A stretch of DNA of 64,000 nucleotides from Pseudomonadaceae bacterium (lineage in GTDB: Bacteria > Pseudomonadota > Gammaproteobacteria > Pseudomonadales > Azotimanducaceae). Under the pieces are notes generated by a model. That model did not search any database. It was given only the letters and a program-made list of their open reading frames with translations, and was not told where the DNA came from. Shown here in pieces: positions 44,586-52,921 of the stretch. The stretch lies in contig JANSWO010000001.1 in assembly GCA_024743435.1 (NCBI GenBank), positions 682,001 to 746,000 of the forward strand, written 5' to 3'. Both the position numbers and the translations under genes were made by a program. Numbering within the stretch: position 1 is the first letter of the stretch; each line of letters begins with the position of its first letter.

Positions 44586-46076
44586 TCAGTGGCCAAAGAA
44601 GCGCTCAAGGGCCCCTTCCTGATCGTGTATCGCGAGCTTGTCGACAATTGTCTCGCTCGCATCGTTTAAGCCGAGTAACTCGACTTCAGCTCCTTCGCGG
44701 CGAAATTTGAGAACGACCATATCGAGCGCGGTGACGCTGGAAATGTCCCAGATGTGTGCCGCGCGCAGATCGATAGTTACCGTCTCCACCGCTTCCTTGA
44801 AATCGAATGACGAGGTGAACGCTTCAGCCGAGGCAAAGAATATCTGCCCCTCAACCCGGTAAGTCCGTTGCGTACCGTCCTCACTTGCCGTTGAGGTGAC
44901 GCGAAACACCTGCGAGATCTTCCATGCAAAGAACAATCCCGACAGTAGCACGCCGATGCCGACGCCGATCGCAAGGTTGTGTGTTGCCACTACGGTTGCC
45001 ACCGTCGCGAGCATCACTACAGAGCTACTGCGCGGGTGTTCGCGCAGGTTCTTGATGGACGACCAGCTGAAGGTGCCGATCGACACCATGATCATGATGG
45101 CAACGAGCGCCGCCATGGGTATCTGCTTTATCCAATCACCCAGGAATACGATCATGAGCAGTAGAAACAGGCCGGCGCATAACGTGGAGAGCCGGCCACG
45201 ACCGCCTGACTTCACGTTGATGATGGACTGGCCAATCATCGCGCAACCCGCCATGCCGCCGATGAAGCCGGTCGCTGTGTTTGCAACACCCTGGCCGATG
45301 CATTCGCGATTCTTGTCGCTGCGAGAGTCCGTGAGTTCATCCACGATCGATGCGGTCATCAACGATTCGAGCAACCCGACTGCAGCAACCGCTACGGAAT
45401 AGGGGAAGATGATCGATAGCGTTTCGAAATTGAGAGGGATGTCGGGTAGTAGAAAGATTGGCAGCGTGTCCGGCAGCTCACCCATGTCACCAACGGTGCG
45501 AATATCCAGGCCAAGCCAGATAGCAACAGCAGATAGCACGATGATGCAGACGAGCGGAGAGGGGACCGCTTTAGTGATTAGAGGAAACAGGTAGATGATG
45601 CCGAGACCAGCCGCGACCATCACGTAGGTCAGGTAGGGCACTCCCGTTAGCTCAGGCAGTTGTGCCAGGAAGATAAGGATCGCCAATGCGTTCACGAAGC
45701 CGGTCATCACCGAGCGTGAGACGAAACGCATCACCGAGCCGAGCTTGAGCAGGCCAGCAGCGATCTGTAACAACCCGGCGAGCACCGTGGCCGCAAGCAG
45801 ATACTGCAAACCGTGTTCTTTGACGAGCGTGACCATGAGCACAGCCGTCGCGGCTGTTGCGGCAGAGATCATGCCGGGACGCCCGCCTGTAAAAGCGATG
45901 ATGACCGCGATTGAGAACGAGGCGTACAGACCCACCTTTGGATCAACGCCGGCAATCAGTGAAAACGCGATAGCCTCTGGAATGAGCGCCAGCGCAACCA
46001 CCAGCCCCGCCAGCACGTCACCACGGATGTTGCCGAACCAGTCGGTTCGAGCCGTCAAAAATGCACCTGAATTCAA
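44586..46076 (-). CDS. SulP-family inorganic-anion transporter with STAS domain
   Basis: 496 residues. The start [20 protein letters not shown] leads into the SulP signature [20 protein letters not shown], then ten or more membrane spans and [22 protein letters not shown]-terminal STAS domain (about 405-496) has [20 protein letters not shown], where a serine sits at the regulatory position. SulP carriers move sulfate, bicarbonate or related anions. The short loop lengths and the adjacent Usp gene resemble BicA-like and SbtA-neighbour systems, but the ion is not determinable. Transcribed with the UspA gene. Confidence 0.92.
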   Translation of the reverse strand: MNSGAFLTARTDWFGNIRGDVLAGLVVALALIPEAIAFSLIAGVDPKVGLYASFSIAVIIAFTGGRPGMISAATAATAVLMVTLVKEHGLQYLLAATVLAGLLQIAAGLLKLGSVMRFVSRSVMTGFVNALAILIFLAQLPELTGVPYLTYVMVAAGLGIIYLFPLITKAVPSPLVCIIVLSAVAIWLGLDIRTVGDMGELPDTLPIFLLPDIPLNFETLSIIFPYSVAVAAVGLLESLMTASIVDELTDSRSDKNRECIGQGVANTATGFIGGMAGCAMIGQSIINVKSGGRGRLSTLCAGLFLLLMIVFLGDWIKQIPMAALVAIMIMVSIGTFSWSSIKNLREHPRSSSVVMLATVATVVATHNLAIGVGIGVLLSGLFFAWKISQVFRVTSTASEDGTQRTYRVEGQIFFASAEAFTSSFDFKEAVETVTIDLRAAHIWDISSVTALDMVVLKFRREGAEVELLGLNDASETIVDKLAIHDQEGALERFFGH

Positions 46077-46348
46077 TCGTCGTCCTTACTGTATCACCGG
46101 CAATTTTTCACCGGCAGCAATGAACAACCAGGCGCTGATCCAAGTGTAGAAGAGCTGCGCCAAAGGGATGATCCGGCGGGAAAGGGGGCGTTGGCCCCGA
46201 GAGGCGGCGCATACTAGCGGAGTTCGTGTCGACGTGCATCTGCGCGATAGCGTTAGTGCTGTGGTGTGCGAGAATTCGTCGGTATTGATTAGGCACGCAC
46301 GCTGACGTTTGACGGGTGCGTGATTCGCTCGCGGGCTAATGGAGTCTT

Positions 46349-47383
46349 ATGTCTCGTTTCACACGCTACTTTGTAGTGCTTTTCAGCGCCTGGGTCGGCC
46401 TCGCGGGTTGCACCGCGACCTCGTCTCCTGCGGCCACTGCTTATCCGTCCTTTGTAGACTCGCTTGAGCTGAGTGAACTTGCGGAGTCGTTTGATCCCGC
46501 CCAAGTTGAGTCAGTGTTGGATGGCCAGATGACGGCAGCGTTACCCGAGGACAGGCGGTCGGCGGCGACCTTGATTGTTGCGGGGCTCATCGAGTCTCGC
46601 GACCTTGCGAGCGAGGGAGCTGCTGTCCGCAAGTTGAGCGCGTTTCGCGCCGTTGAGAGCAGGCAGCATTCGGCGATGTTCGGCAAAGTCGGCGATGCGA
46701 CGCTGTTTCGTGAGCTTGGAATGCCCCTGAACTATGAGGCTCTGCTTGCTGCCGATGATGTGCTCGAGGTTTTGGGTGATGCGCTCGCGGAGGGCGTCAT
46801 CACCGGCTACGACCTCCGAAGCGCAGGAGTGTATGACGGCTTCCCGCCTGGAGAGTCGTTTGTCTACTCACATTCTGATCCAGTGCATCTGCGGCAGCTG
46901 ACCGCCTTGCTGGCGCGGGAAGGCATCGATGCCTGGGTACACGTAACGCCGAAAGTATCGGCTTTTCTACATCGTGCGGAGTGGGGCACCCCGGGCAGTA
47001 ACGTGGCTACGCTCGCGAACGGCGCGCGGGTTGTGCAAGGCCAGGAGATGGCGGTGCTGTTCCAATTTGGCTCCGCTGACGATCGCGGGCGTTTCCATGA
47101 CGTCGTGACGCGTTATGCCAAGCGCGATAGCGATGACGAGCAGGGTTTGATTGCGGGTGCCTGGTGGCAACCGTTCTATTACACCGATCGTGAGTTTTCT
47201 GGCTTCAGGCCGATATCGCTGGTTGTGCTGACGGCTGGAGGACATGAGGCAACGCTAACTGTGTTGCCGGATCGAGCGCAGTCAGTGATCGACGCCGTTG
47301 ATGACTCCGGATGGCAGATCCGGCATGACCAGGTCTGGGTTAACCCAGCGTTCTATCGGTTTTTAGAAGGGGGCTATAAATAG
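46349..47383 (+). CDS. Unrecognised lipoprotein
   Basis: 344 residues from ATG 46349. The signal sequence MSRFTRYFVVLFSAWVGLAG is followed by C21 (lipobox LAGC), so the mature protein is probably an outer-membrane lipoprotein. No known domain was recognised. The N-terminal 100 residues are helical and acidic. The C-terminal 200 have alternating strands (WVHVTPKVSAFLH, RVVQGQEMAVLFQFGSADD, WWQPFYYTD, SLVVLTAGGHEATLTVL). The layout suggests a soluble periplasmic alpha/beta domain. It is alone on its strand, convergent with the OYE-type gene, and the role is unknown. Confidence 0.7.
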   Translation: MSRFTRYFVVLFSAWVGLAGCTATSSPAATAYPSFVDSLELSELAESFDPAQVESVLDGQMTAALPEDRRSAATLIVAGLIESRDLASEGAAVRKLSAFRAVESRQHSAMFGKVGDATLFRELGMPLNYEALLAADDVLEVLGDALAEGVITGYDLRSAGVYDGFPPGESFVYSHSDPVHLRQLTALLAREGIDAWVHVTPKVSAFLHRAEWGTPGSNVATLANGARVVQGQEMAVLFQFGSADDRGRFHDVVTRYAKRDSDDEQGLIAGAWWQPFYYTDREFSGFRPISLVVLTAGGHEATLTVLPDRAQSVIDAVDDSGWQIRHDQVWVNPAFYRFLEGGYK

Positions 47384-47386
47384 CGC

Positions 47387-47422
47387 TGCGGCGACGGACC
47401 GATGTTGTTCGGCCCGCCGCGT
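47387..47422 (+). terminator. Possible hairpin terminator after the lipoprotein gene
   Basis: GCGGCG near 47388 can pair with CGCCGC near 47415, with an inner GGACCG/CGGCCC pairing around a GATGTTGTT loop. No clear T tract follows. It lies just after the lipoprotein stop codon, before the convergent OYE gene. Confidence 0.4.
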
Positions 47423-47430
47423 AGCAGACT

Positions 47431-47474
47431 GCTAATAGCGTGCCGTCGAGCGGCTAATAACGTGCCGTCGAGCG
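47431..47474. repeat. 22-base direct tandem duplication
   Basis: GCTAATAGCGTGCCGTCGAG continues with CG, and is repeated at once with one change (G to A at the eighth base). The second copy ends one base before the stop codon of the reverse-strand OYE gene. It looks like a local slippage duplication in the 3' untranslated region. Confidence 0.7.
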
Positions 47475-47475
47475 C

Positions 47476-48588
47476 CTAGTAAAGAGTACCCAGCGCCTTG
47501 GAATCCCACGCTTCCAGTTCATCGGTGCGATCTTCGCGGATCTTCTGCGCCCAGTGCGGGTCTTGCAGCAGCGCGCGGCCAATGGCAAGCATGTCGAATT
47601 CGCCTTTGGCCAATCGCTCAACCGCCAACGAGATGGGTTGCGTCTTGGACGCTTCGCCCTGAAACGATCCAATGAAGTCTGACGACAAGCCGATCGACCC
47701 CACGGTAATCGATGGCAGCCCGGTCAGCTTCTTGCACCAGCCCGCTAGGTTCAGGCCGTCGTCGCCATCGACTTCCGGAAACTCGGCTTCCCACCAGCGC
47801 CGTTGGCTTGCGTGCAGAACGTCAACGCCTGCATCGACGAACACCTTAAGGAACGACTCCATCTCCTGGGGCGTTTCCGCCAGTCGCGCCGTGTATTCCT
47901 GCTGTTTCCATTGAGACCAGCGCAGAATGATCGGGATATCGTCACCCACCTGCTTACGACACTCGCTGATGATCTCGCCGGCGAACGTTGCACGCTCAAT
48001 CAGGCCGCCGCCGTACTTGTCCGAACGAGTGTTCATCACTCCCCAGAAAAATTCGTCAATGAGATATCCGTGGGCGCCGTGGATTTCCACCGCGTCGAAG
48101 CCTGCCTTAGCTGCGGCCCCGGCGGCGTCAGCGTAGGCCATCACCATGTCAGCAACTTCGCTGTCGCTCGGTTCGGGTTGAACCTGGCTGCCGGTGTGTG
48201 TGCGACCTGACGGGCTGTCGGACATAGCATCCGGGTCCGGACCAGTCCCTGGCTTGCGCATCATGCCGACGTGCCACAGCTGAGGTGCGATCTTGCCCGG
48301 GGTCTTGTGCACCGCGTCGGTGATCTTGCTCCACGCCGCAAGTGCTTCTGGCTGGTGGAAATTCGGTACTTTGGGGTCGTTCGATGCGCCGCCTCGGCCA
48401 ACGGTTGTGCCTTCGGTGATGATCAGGCCAACGTCCGCCGCGGCCCGACGTTCGTAGTACGCGAGAACGTCTTCTGTCGGAACGCCATCGGGTGAAAAGG
48501 AGCGGGTCATAGGTGCCATCACAATTCGATTCGGCACAGTCATACCGCGAATGGTTATGGGTTCGAACAACACGTTGGTATCAGTCAT
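47476..48588 (-). CDS. Old-yellow-enzyme family NADH:flavin oxidoreductase
   Basis: 370 residues with FMN TIM-barrel features: the start LFEPITIRGMTVPNRIVMAP, APQLWHVGMM, the substrate-binding pair in EIHGAHGYLIDEF, and the FMN-phosphate region SLAVERLAKGEFDMLAIGRA. OYE enzymes reduce activated C=C bonds of enones, nitro compounds and others using NAD(P)H. The length is ordinary for the single-domain group; there is no C-terminal FAD domain as in DCR-type members. Last of four same-strand oxidoreductase genes (51530 down to 47476) that together could reduce and oxidise a cyclic ketone or terpenoid. Confidence 0.92.
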   Translation of the reverse strand: MTDTNVLFEPITIRGMTVPNRIVMAPMTRSFSPDGVPTEDVLAYYERRAAADVGLIITEGTTVGRGGASNDPKVPNFHQPEALAAWSKITDAVHKTPGKIAPQLWHVGMMRKPGTGPDPDAMSDSPSGRTHTGSQVQPEPSDSEVADMVMAYADAAGAAAKAGFDAVEIHGAHGYLIDEFFWGVMNTRSDKYGGGLIERATFAGEIISECRKQVGDDIPIILRWSQWKQQEYTARLAETPQEMESFLKVFVDAGVDVLHASQRRWWEAEFPEVDGDDGLNLAGWCKKLTGLPSITVGSIGLSSDFIGSFQGEASKTQPISLAVERLAKGEFDMLAIGRALLQDPHWAQKIREDRTDELEAWDSKALGTLY

Positions 48589-48705
48589 GGATTATCGGCT
48601 CAAAATTTGGAGCGCGAAGCATGAAGTACACCCGGCTACTGAGCAACGGCTGCTGTTCTCAAGGCAGTTCTACCGCCAGCTCGGCAGTCGCCTTTTGTTG
48701 CTACG

Positions 48706-49665
48706 CTATAACATCCGTCGTCGAGTGAGCTCGCTTATAACGCTTGCGATCATGGCGTCGAGATCACGAAGGTCAACACCCAGAGATCGCTGTCGACCCA
48801 AGTCAAATTGAGTAGGCCGTATCGGTTCTTCACCGTCCGGAAACGCGGGCGGCGAGTAATCTGGATAGGCCCGGTGAATCGCGTTAAGAATATCTCGCCA
48901 ATGCCAGCTCTGTTTGACGCCGAAATATCGTCCGCTAGCGCTGTTCTGCTCGAGCGCGTTCACGTGCAGCTTTGCCAGATCTCGTACGTCGATCATAGAC
49001 ATCGATCCGTTGGGAATGCGCTCGGACATGCGCTCACCTCGAATGATCTTTTGGAATGCTCTTAAGCTGGAGACCGGTTCGTCTTGAAATGCCGGGCCGG
49101 TAATCATAGACGGGTTGAGCACACTCACGCGAAGCTTGCCCTCGGATTGCTCCATCATGGATAGAGCCGCCCGATCCATCAGTGTCTTTGCGGCCGGTGA
49201 GAATTTGCCAGCCGCGATCTGGATTGCCGGGTCGGACCAATGATCTAGCTCGTTCTTCAGCGCCGGTTCGCCGTCGGGTGGATTGGTAGAGCCGGTGCTG
49301 GACGTGAAAACCGCGCGGCCAATCCCGAGATCAAGCGCGTTGTCGAGGATGTTCTCGGCGGCTCCCACCATTAACTCTATCGTTTGTGGTTCCTGGGTTT
49401 CAGCGCCGGCACACATGATGACCCCGGTGCAACCGCTCATCGCCTGGTACAGCGATGACTTATCGCCGAGTTCCGCGGGATGTAGAGTCAGTTGGGCATC
49501 GGCTTTAGCCAATCCGGATAGTCTGTCGTTAATCCATTGCTTTCCACTGGCGCTTGGGTCGCGGAGCGTCCCGTGAACACCGTAGCCTCGACCCAGGAGT
49601 TCGGCAGCCACATGACTGCCCACAAAGCCGCTCACGCCGACTACGCATATCGTGTCGTTAGCCAT
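48706..49665 (-). CDS. NAD-dependent epimerase/dihydroflavonol-reductase-like protein
   Basis: 319 residues from ATG 49665, preceded by GGAGGG; the frame extends further upstream but without a better site. Extended SDR with the Rossmann motif GVSGFVGS (10-17). The catalytic YxxxK is altered: the lysine is Lys160 but position 156 is serine, with FSPAAK in place of Y-x-x-x-K. The enzyme may therefore be non-catalytic or use another residue. Related proteins reduce aldehydes, ketones or flavonoids. It is 25 bases downstream of the MDR gene and 117 bases before the OYE gene, consistent with one reverse-strand operon. Confidence 0.82.
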   Translation of the reverse strand: MANDTICVVGVSGFVGSHVAAELLGRGYGVHGTLRDPSASGKQWINDRLSGLAKADAQLTLHPAELGDKSSLYQAMSGCTGVIMCAGAETQEPQTIELMVGAAENILDNALDLGIGRAVFTSSTGSTNPPDGEPALKNELDHWSDPAIQIAAGKFSPAAKTLMDRAALSMMEQSEGKLRVSVLNPSMITGPAFQDEPVSSLRAFQKIIRGERMSERIPNGSMSMIDVRDLAKLHVNALEQNSASGRYFGVKQSWHWRDILNAIHRAYPDYSPPAFPDGEEPIRPTQFDLGRQRSLGVDLRDLDAMIASVISELTRRRML

Positions 49666-49690
49666 AGACCCTCCGAATAAAAGTTGGTTG

Positions 49691-50701
49691 TCAGCGTGGA
49701 CGCACCAACAACTTGCCGACGTTGCCACCATCGAACATGAAGCCGAGCGCCTCGGGATATCGCTCGATGCCGTCCAATATCGTTTCCTCGAAAACGATTT
49801 CACCGTCAGAGAGCCAGCGTGCCAGTTCGGCCGAAGCCTCGGGAATGCGTTCCGCGAAGTGGAAGTATGCAAAGCCTTCCATCGAAGACTGGCGCTCGGC
49901 GAGGCGAAGGTACATCGACGGCCCGGTAACGTTGTCCATATCGTCATACTGAGAGATCGCGCCGCAGATCACTACTTTCGAGCGCATGGCGATGTTGTCG
50001 AGCACAGCGTCCAGTACAGGGCCGCCAACGTTGTCGAAGAATACATTGACGCCCTTTGGTGCGAGTTCACGCAAGCGTTGGTTCACGTCTTCGTTTTTGT
50101 AGTCGATCGCTGCGTCCAAACCGAGCTTTTCGGTCAGAAACGCTTTCTTGGTCGCGCCGCCGGCGATACCAATGACAAAAGCGCCGCTTTTCTTGGCGAT
50201 CTGCGTGGCGATAGAGCCAACCGCGCCAGCCGCTGCAGAGACGACTACGACGTCTCCGGCTTTGGGTTTTGCGACGCAGCGCATGCCGATCCAAGCTGTC
50301 ACACCGGTGGATCCTCCGAGCACGCCCAGATAGGCGTTCAATGGTGCCCCGGTCTCGTCTATCACTTCGACATCGTCAGCTCGAACGGTAGCCAACGTCT
50401 GAGCGCCGAGCCGGCCGCGCACGGCTTGCCCAACGGAGAGCGCGTCGGTATTTGAGTCTATGACTCGGCCAACGCCGCCAGCATGAATCGTGTCGCCAAG
50501 CGCCACTTGCATGTGAAAGCCTTCTCCGCGCAGCATCGTGCGCGTTCCAGCATCGACGGAGACGAACTCAACCGCTACGCGAGCTTGGCCGGACTGTAGC
50601 GGCGACAACGACTCAGTCTTTACCTCGAAGCAGTCCGGTGTTGCCTGCTCGGTTGGCCGCTTGGCGAAGATAACTCGGGTATTTGTGGCGTCGGCATTCA
50701 T
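49691..50701 (-). CDS. Medium-chain oxidoreductase, prostaglandin/leukotriene-reductase type
   Basis: 336 residues. MDR family without zinc ligands. The N-domain has VEFVSVDAGTRTML. The Rossmann part has VVVSAAAGAVGSIATQIAKK (about 149-168), with the AAxGxxG pattern for NADPH, and FFDNVGGPVLDAVL, which is diagnostic of the LTB4 12-hydroxydehydrogenase/CurA-like group. These reduce the double bond of alpha,beta-unsaturated ketones or aldehydes. Together with the neighbouring OYE it gives two enone reductases in one operon. Confidence 0.9.
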   Translation of the reverse strand: MNADATNTRVIFAKRPTEQATPDCFEVKTESLSPLQSGQARVAVEFVSVDAGTRTMLRGEGFHMQVALGDTIHAGGVGRVIDSNTDALSVGQAVRGRLGAQTLATVRADDVEVIDETGAPLNAYLGVLGGSTGVTAWIGMRCVAKPKAGDVVVVSAAAGAVGSIATQIAKKSGAFVIGIAGGATKKAFLTEKLGLDAAIDYKNEDVNQRLRELAPKGVNVFFDNVGGPVLDAVLDNIAMRSKVVICGAISQYDDMDNVTGPSMYLRLAERQSSMEGFAYFHFAERIPEASAELARWLSDGEIVFEETILDGIERYPEALGFMFDGGNVGKLLVRPR

Positions 50702-50753
50702 CTCGATTGAGTCTCTGGCTGGCGATTGTTAGTACTGGGTATTAGGCGTGTTG

Positions 50754-51530
50754 CTATAACCCGCCATTGATCACCATGTCTTGTCCGGTCATCCAGCTCG
50801 AGGACGTGGACGCCAGATACACCACGGCAGGCGCAATGTCTTCCGGGGTGCCGACTCGGCCAAGGGGCACACCAAACATCTTGCCCATCTTGGGAATGTC
50901 ATCTTCTGTCATGCCCGTGAACTCGAGAAAGACTTCGGTCGGAATGGGCCCCGGCGATACCGAGTTCACGCGAATGCCCAGGGGTGCCATCTCAGCCGCG
51001 AGTGTTTGTGTCAGATTATTAACGCCACTCTTGGCAACGGCGTAAGGACCGTTGTTAGGTGAAGCGCGATTGGCGGCCTGCGAAGAGATGTTGATGATCG
51101 TACCGCCGCCGTTGTCTTTCATGATTGCGCCGGCTGCCTGCGCGCCGGTCCAAACGGCTTTCAGGTTCAAGTTCATCTGAAAGTCCCATTGTCGTTCGGG
51201 CATGTCGAGAAGGGTTCTCGGCACTCGATCATCCGCACCGCCCGCGTTGCTAACCCAGCAGGTGAGGGCGCCCATCTCGTTGAACGTGCGCTTGGCGAGG
51301 GCTTGTACCTGCTCGATCTCCATCATGTCGGTGGTGACCGCGAGCGCGCGCCGACCCATGGCGCGAATCTTCTCGGCAACAGCTTCTATCTCTTCGGTTC
51401 TGCGCGCTGCGATGACGACATCTGCGCCGGCATCCGCGAGGCCCAGAGCGATGCCTTCTCCGATGCCGCGGCCACCGCCTGTGACGACGGCTACTTGCCC
51501 GTCTAAACGAAACTCATTGATGATGCTCAC
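50754..51530 (-). CDS. Short-chain dehydrogenase/reductase (classical)
   Basis: 258 residues from GTG 51530, preceded by GGGGAGAGAG; the upstream ATG-like extension has no site. Classical SDR: TGGGRGIG (about 17-24), NNAG replaced by VSNAGG, a serine in INISSQAA and YAVAKSG as YxxxK. The C-terminus is YLASTSSSWMTGQDMVINGG, the usual closing motif. Probably an alcohol or 3-oxoacyl reductase. First gene of the four-gene reverse-strand oxidoreductase set and divergent from the GST-like gene. Confidence 0.93.
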   Translation of the reverse strand: MSIINEFRLDGQVAVVTGGGRGIGEGIALGLADAGADVVIAARRTEEIEAVAEKIRAMGRRALAVTTDMMEIEQVQALAKRTFNEMGALTCWVSNAGGADDRVPRTLLDMPERQWDFQMNLNLKAVWTGAQAAGAIMKDNGGGTIINISSQAANRASPNNGPYAVAKSGVNNLTQTLAAEMAPLGIRVNSVSPGPIPTEVFLEFTGMTEDDIPKMGKMFGVPLGRVGTPEDIAPAVVYLASTSSSWMTGQDMVINGGL

Positions 51531-51838
51531 TGTCTCTCTCCCCTCGATGAATAGATCAACAATACGCGTTGTATCTGGCTTGTACAGGCTGTTGGCGAAG
51601 CGCCCGCGAGCGTTCCAGTTGGCACGCAACGGATTTACACGCCGTCCCACTCTCGCCAGTGATCAAACAATGCATCTATTGATATCTTGAAGGGATTAAA
51701 GTCGTCAGCGGGGGAACTGATCGGTTTCTGAAAGCGCCATAGCGAGCTGTCTTATTGATCGCTTCTTATTGGTCCTCAAAGTGGAAATGCAGATACCAGC
51801 GCGGGCATTATCAAGCGCTCTAGAGAAAGGGGTGGGAC
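51531..51838. other. Divergent intergenic region, 308 bases
   Basis: This gap separates the reverse-strand SDR start from the forward GST-like start and must hold both promoters. I see an AT-richer stretch around 51660-51700 and around 51745-51775 but no repeat, hairpin or operator I can support. Short frames here have no ribosome site. Confidence 0.5.
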
Positions 51839-52921
51839 ATGAAAGTCTACGGCGCGAGCGTTTCTTACTATACGGGCAAGCTGGAGGCCTACCTTCGTTA
51901 TAAAGGCATCGCATATGAGCGTGATGTTCCGTACGAGCGCGCAGCGGAGATTAAGGCCGCGGTAGGCTGTATTCAGCACCCCATGGTCGAGTGTGATGAC
52001 GGGCGTTGGATGTCTGACAGCACGCCGATGTTGCTGCATTTTGAATCGGAGCATCCCGGACGCAGCATTCTGCCTGACAATCCGGTCGTCCACTTCGTTG
52101 CCATGCTGATCGAAGACTACGCCGATGAATGGCTGTGGCGTGCCGCGATGCACTATCGCTGGAGTTATGAGCACGACAGCGCGCTGCTGAGTCGAATTCT
52201 TGCCGACGAGTTAACCAGCCATCTCAAAGCGCCGAGGTTTCTCCGAGTTCGTACCATCAAGAAACGCCAGCTCACCGGCTTTGTCGTTAATGACGGAGTG
52301 ACCAGCCAAACTCGTGAACACGTTGAGCTTGGTTATCGCCGGATCCTGGCGCTGATGAGCGAGAGCTTGCGTGAACGTCCATTCTTGCTTGGTGATTCAC
52401 CGTCGATCGCCGATTTTGGCCTCATGGGCCCGATGCTTCGCCACTTTGGTCAGGATCCGACGCCGGCGGAGATCATGCGTGACACCGCGCCGCTGGTCTT
52501 CGAGTGGCTCGGCAGAATGTGGAATGTGGGGTCGAAGGATGAAGGTGCGGGCTTTCTCGAACAGGTTCCGGATGATCTATCCGCGTTGCTGCAGGAAGTT
52601 TGCGAAACACACCTGGTCCAGCTAGACGCCAACGCAGTTGCCTATCATGCGGGCGTGGGCAAGTTCTCGATGACCGTTCAAGATTGCAATTACACCGCGC
52701 TCCCGGTTTCACGTTACCGCGTTTACTGTCTTGAGATGCTCAGAGAACGATTTGCGAACTTGAGTGAGTCAGACCAGTTGTCCGTGAAACACCTGTTGCC
52801 TTTTGAAGATGCACAGACGTTGTGGAGCGATCGAGTACGCGCGGAATCTGAGTACGACGTGCAGAGATTGGCGCCCTTTAATACCGCCATCAATGTCTTC
52901 GATAACGGAGTGCCCGCATGA
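51839..52921 (+). CDS. GST-like protein with extended C-terminal region
   Basis: 360 residues; ATG 51839 preceded by AGAAAGGGG. The N-terminal thioredoxin-like domain (residues 1-80) reads VYGASVSYYTGKLEAYLRYK with serine/tyrosine at the usual catalytic site and WMSDSTPMLLHFE, where the GST glutathione-site S-T/D pair lies. The helical domain has LGDSPSIADFGLMGPM. About 100 residues after 255 are beyond the typical GST length. It overlaps the DUF3604 gene by four bases (ATGA). The coupling of a GST with a PHP-like DUF3604 protein implies a common pathway, not known to me. Confidence 0.8.
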   Translation: MKVYGASVSYYTGKLEAYLRYKGIAYERDVPYERAAEIKAAVGCIQHPMVECDDGRWMSDSTPMLLHFESEHPGRSILPDNPVVHFVAMLIEDYADEWLWRAAMHYRWSYEHDSALLSRILADELTSHLKAPRFLRVRTIKKRQLTGFVVNDGVTSQTREHVELGYRRILALMSESLRERPFLLGDSPSIADFGLMGPMLRHFGQDPTPAEIMRDTAPLVFEWLGRMWNVGSKDEGAGFLEQVPDDLSALLQEVCETHLVQLDANAVAYHAGVGKFSMTVQDCNYTALPVSRYRVYCLEMLRERFANLSESDQLSVKHLLPFEDAQTLWSDRVRAESEYDVQRLAPFNTAINVFDNGVPA

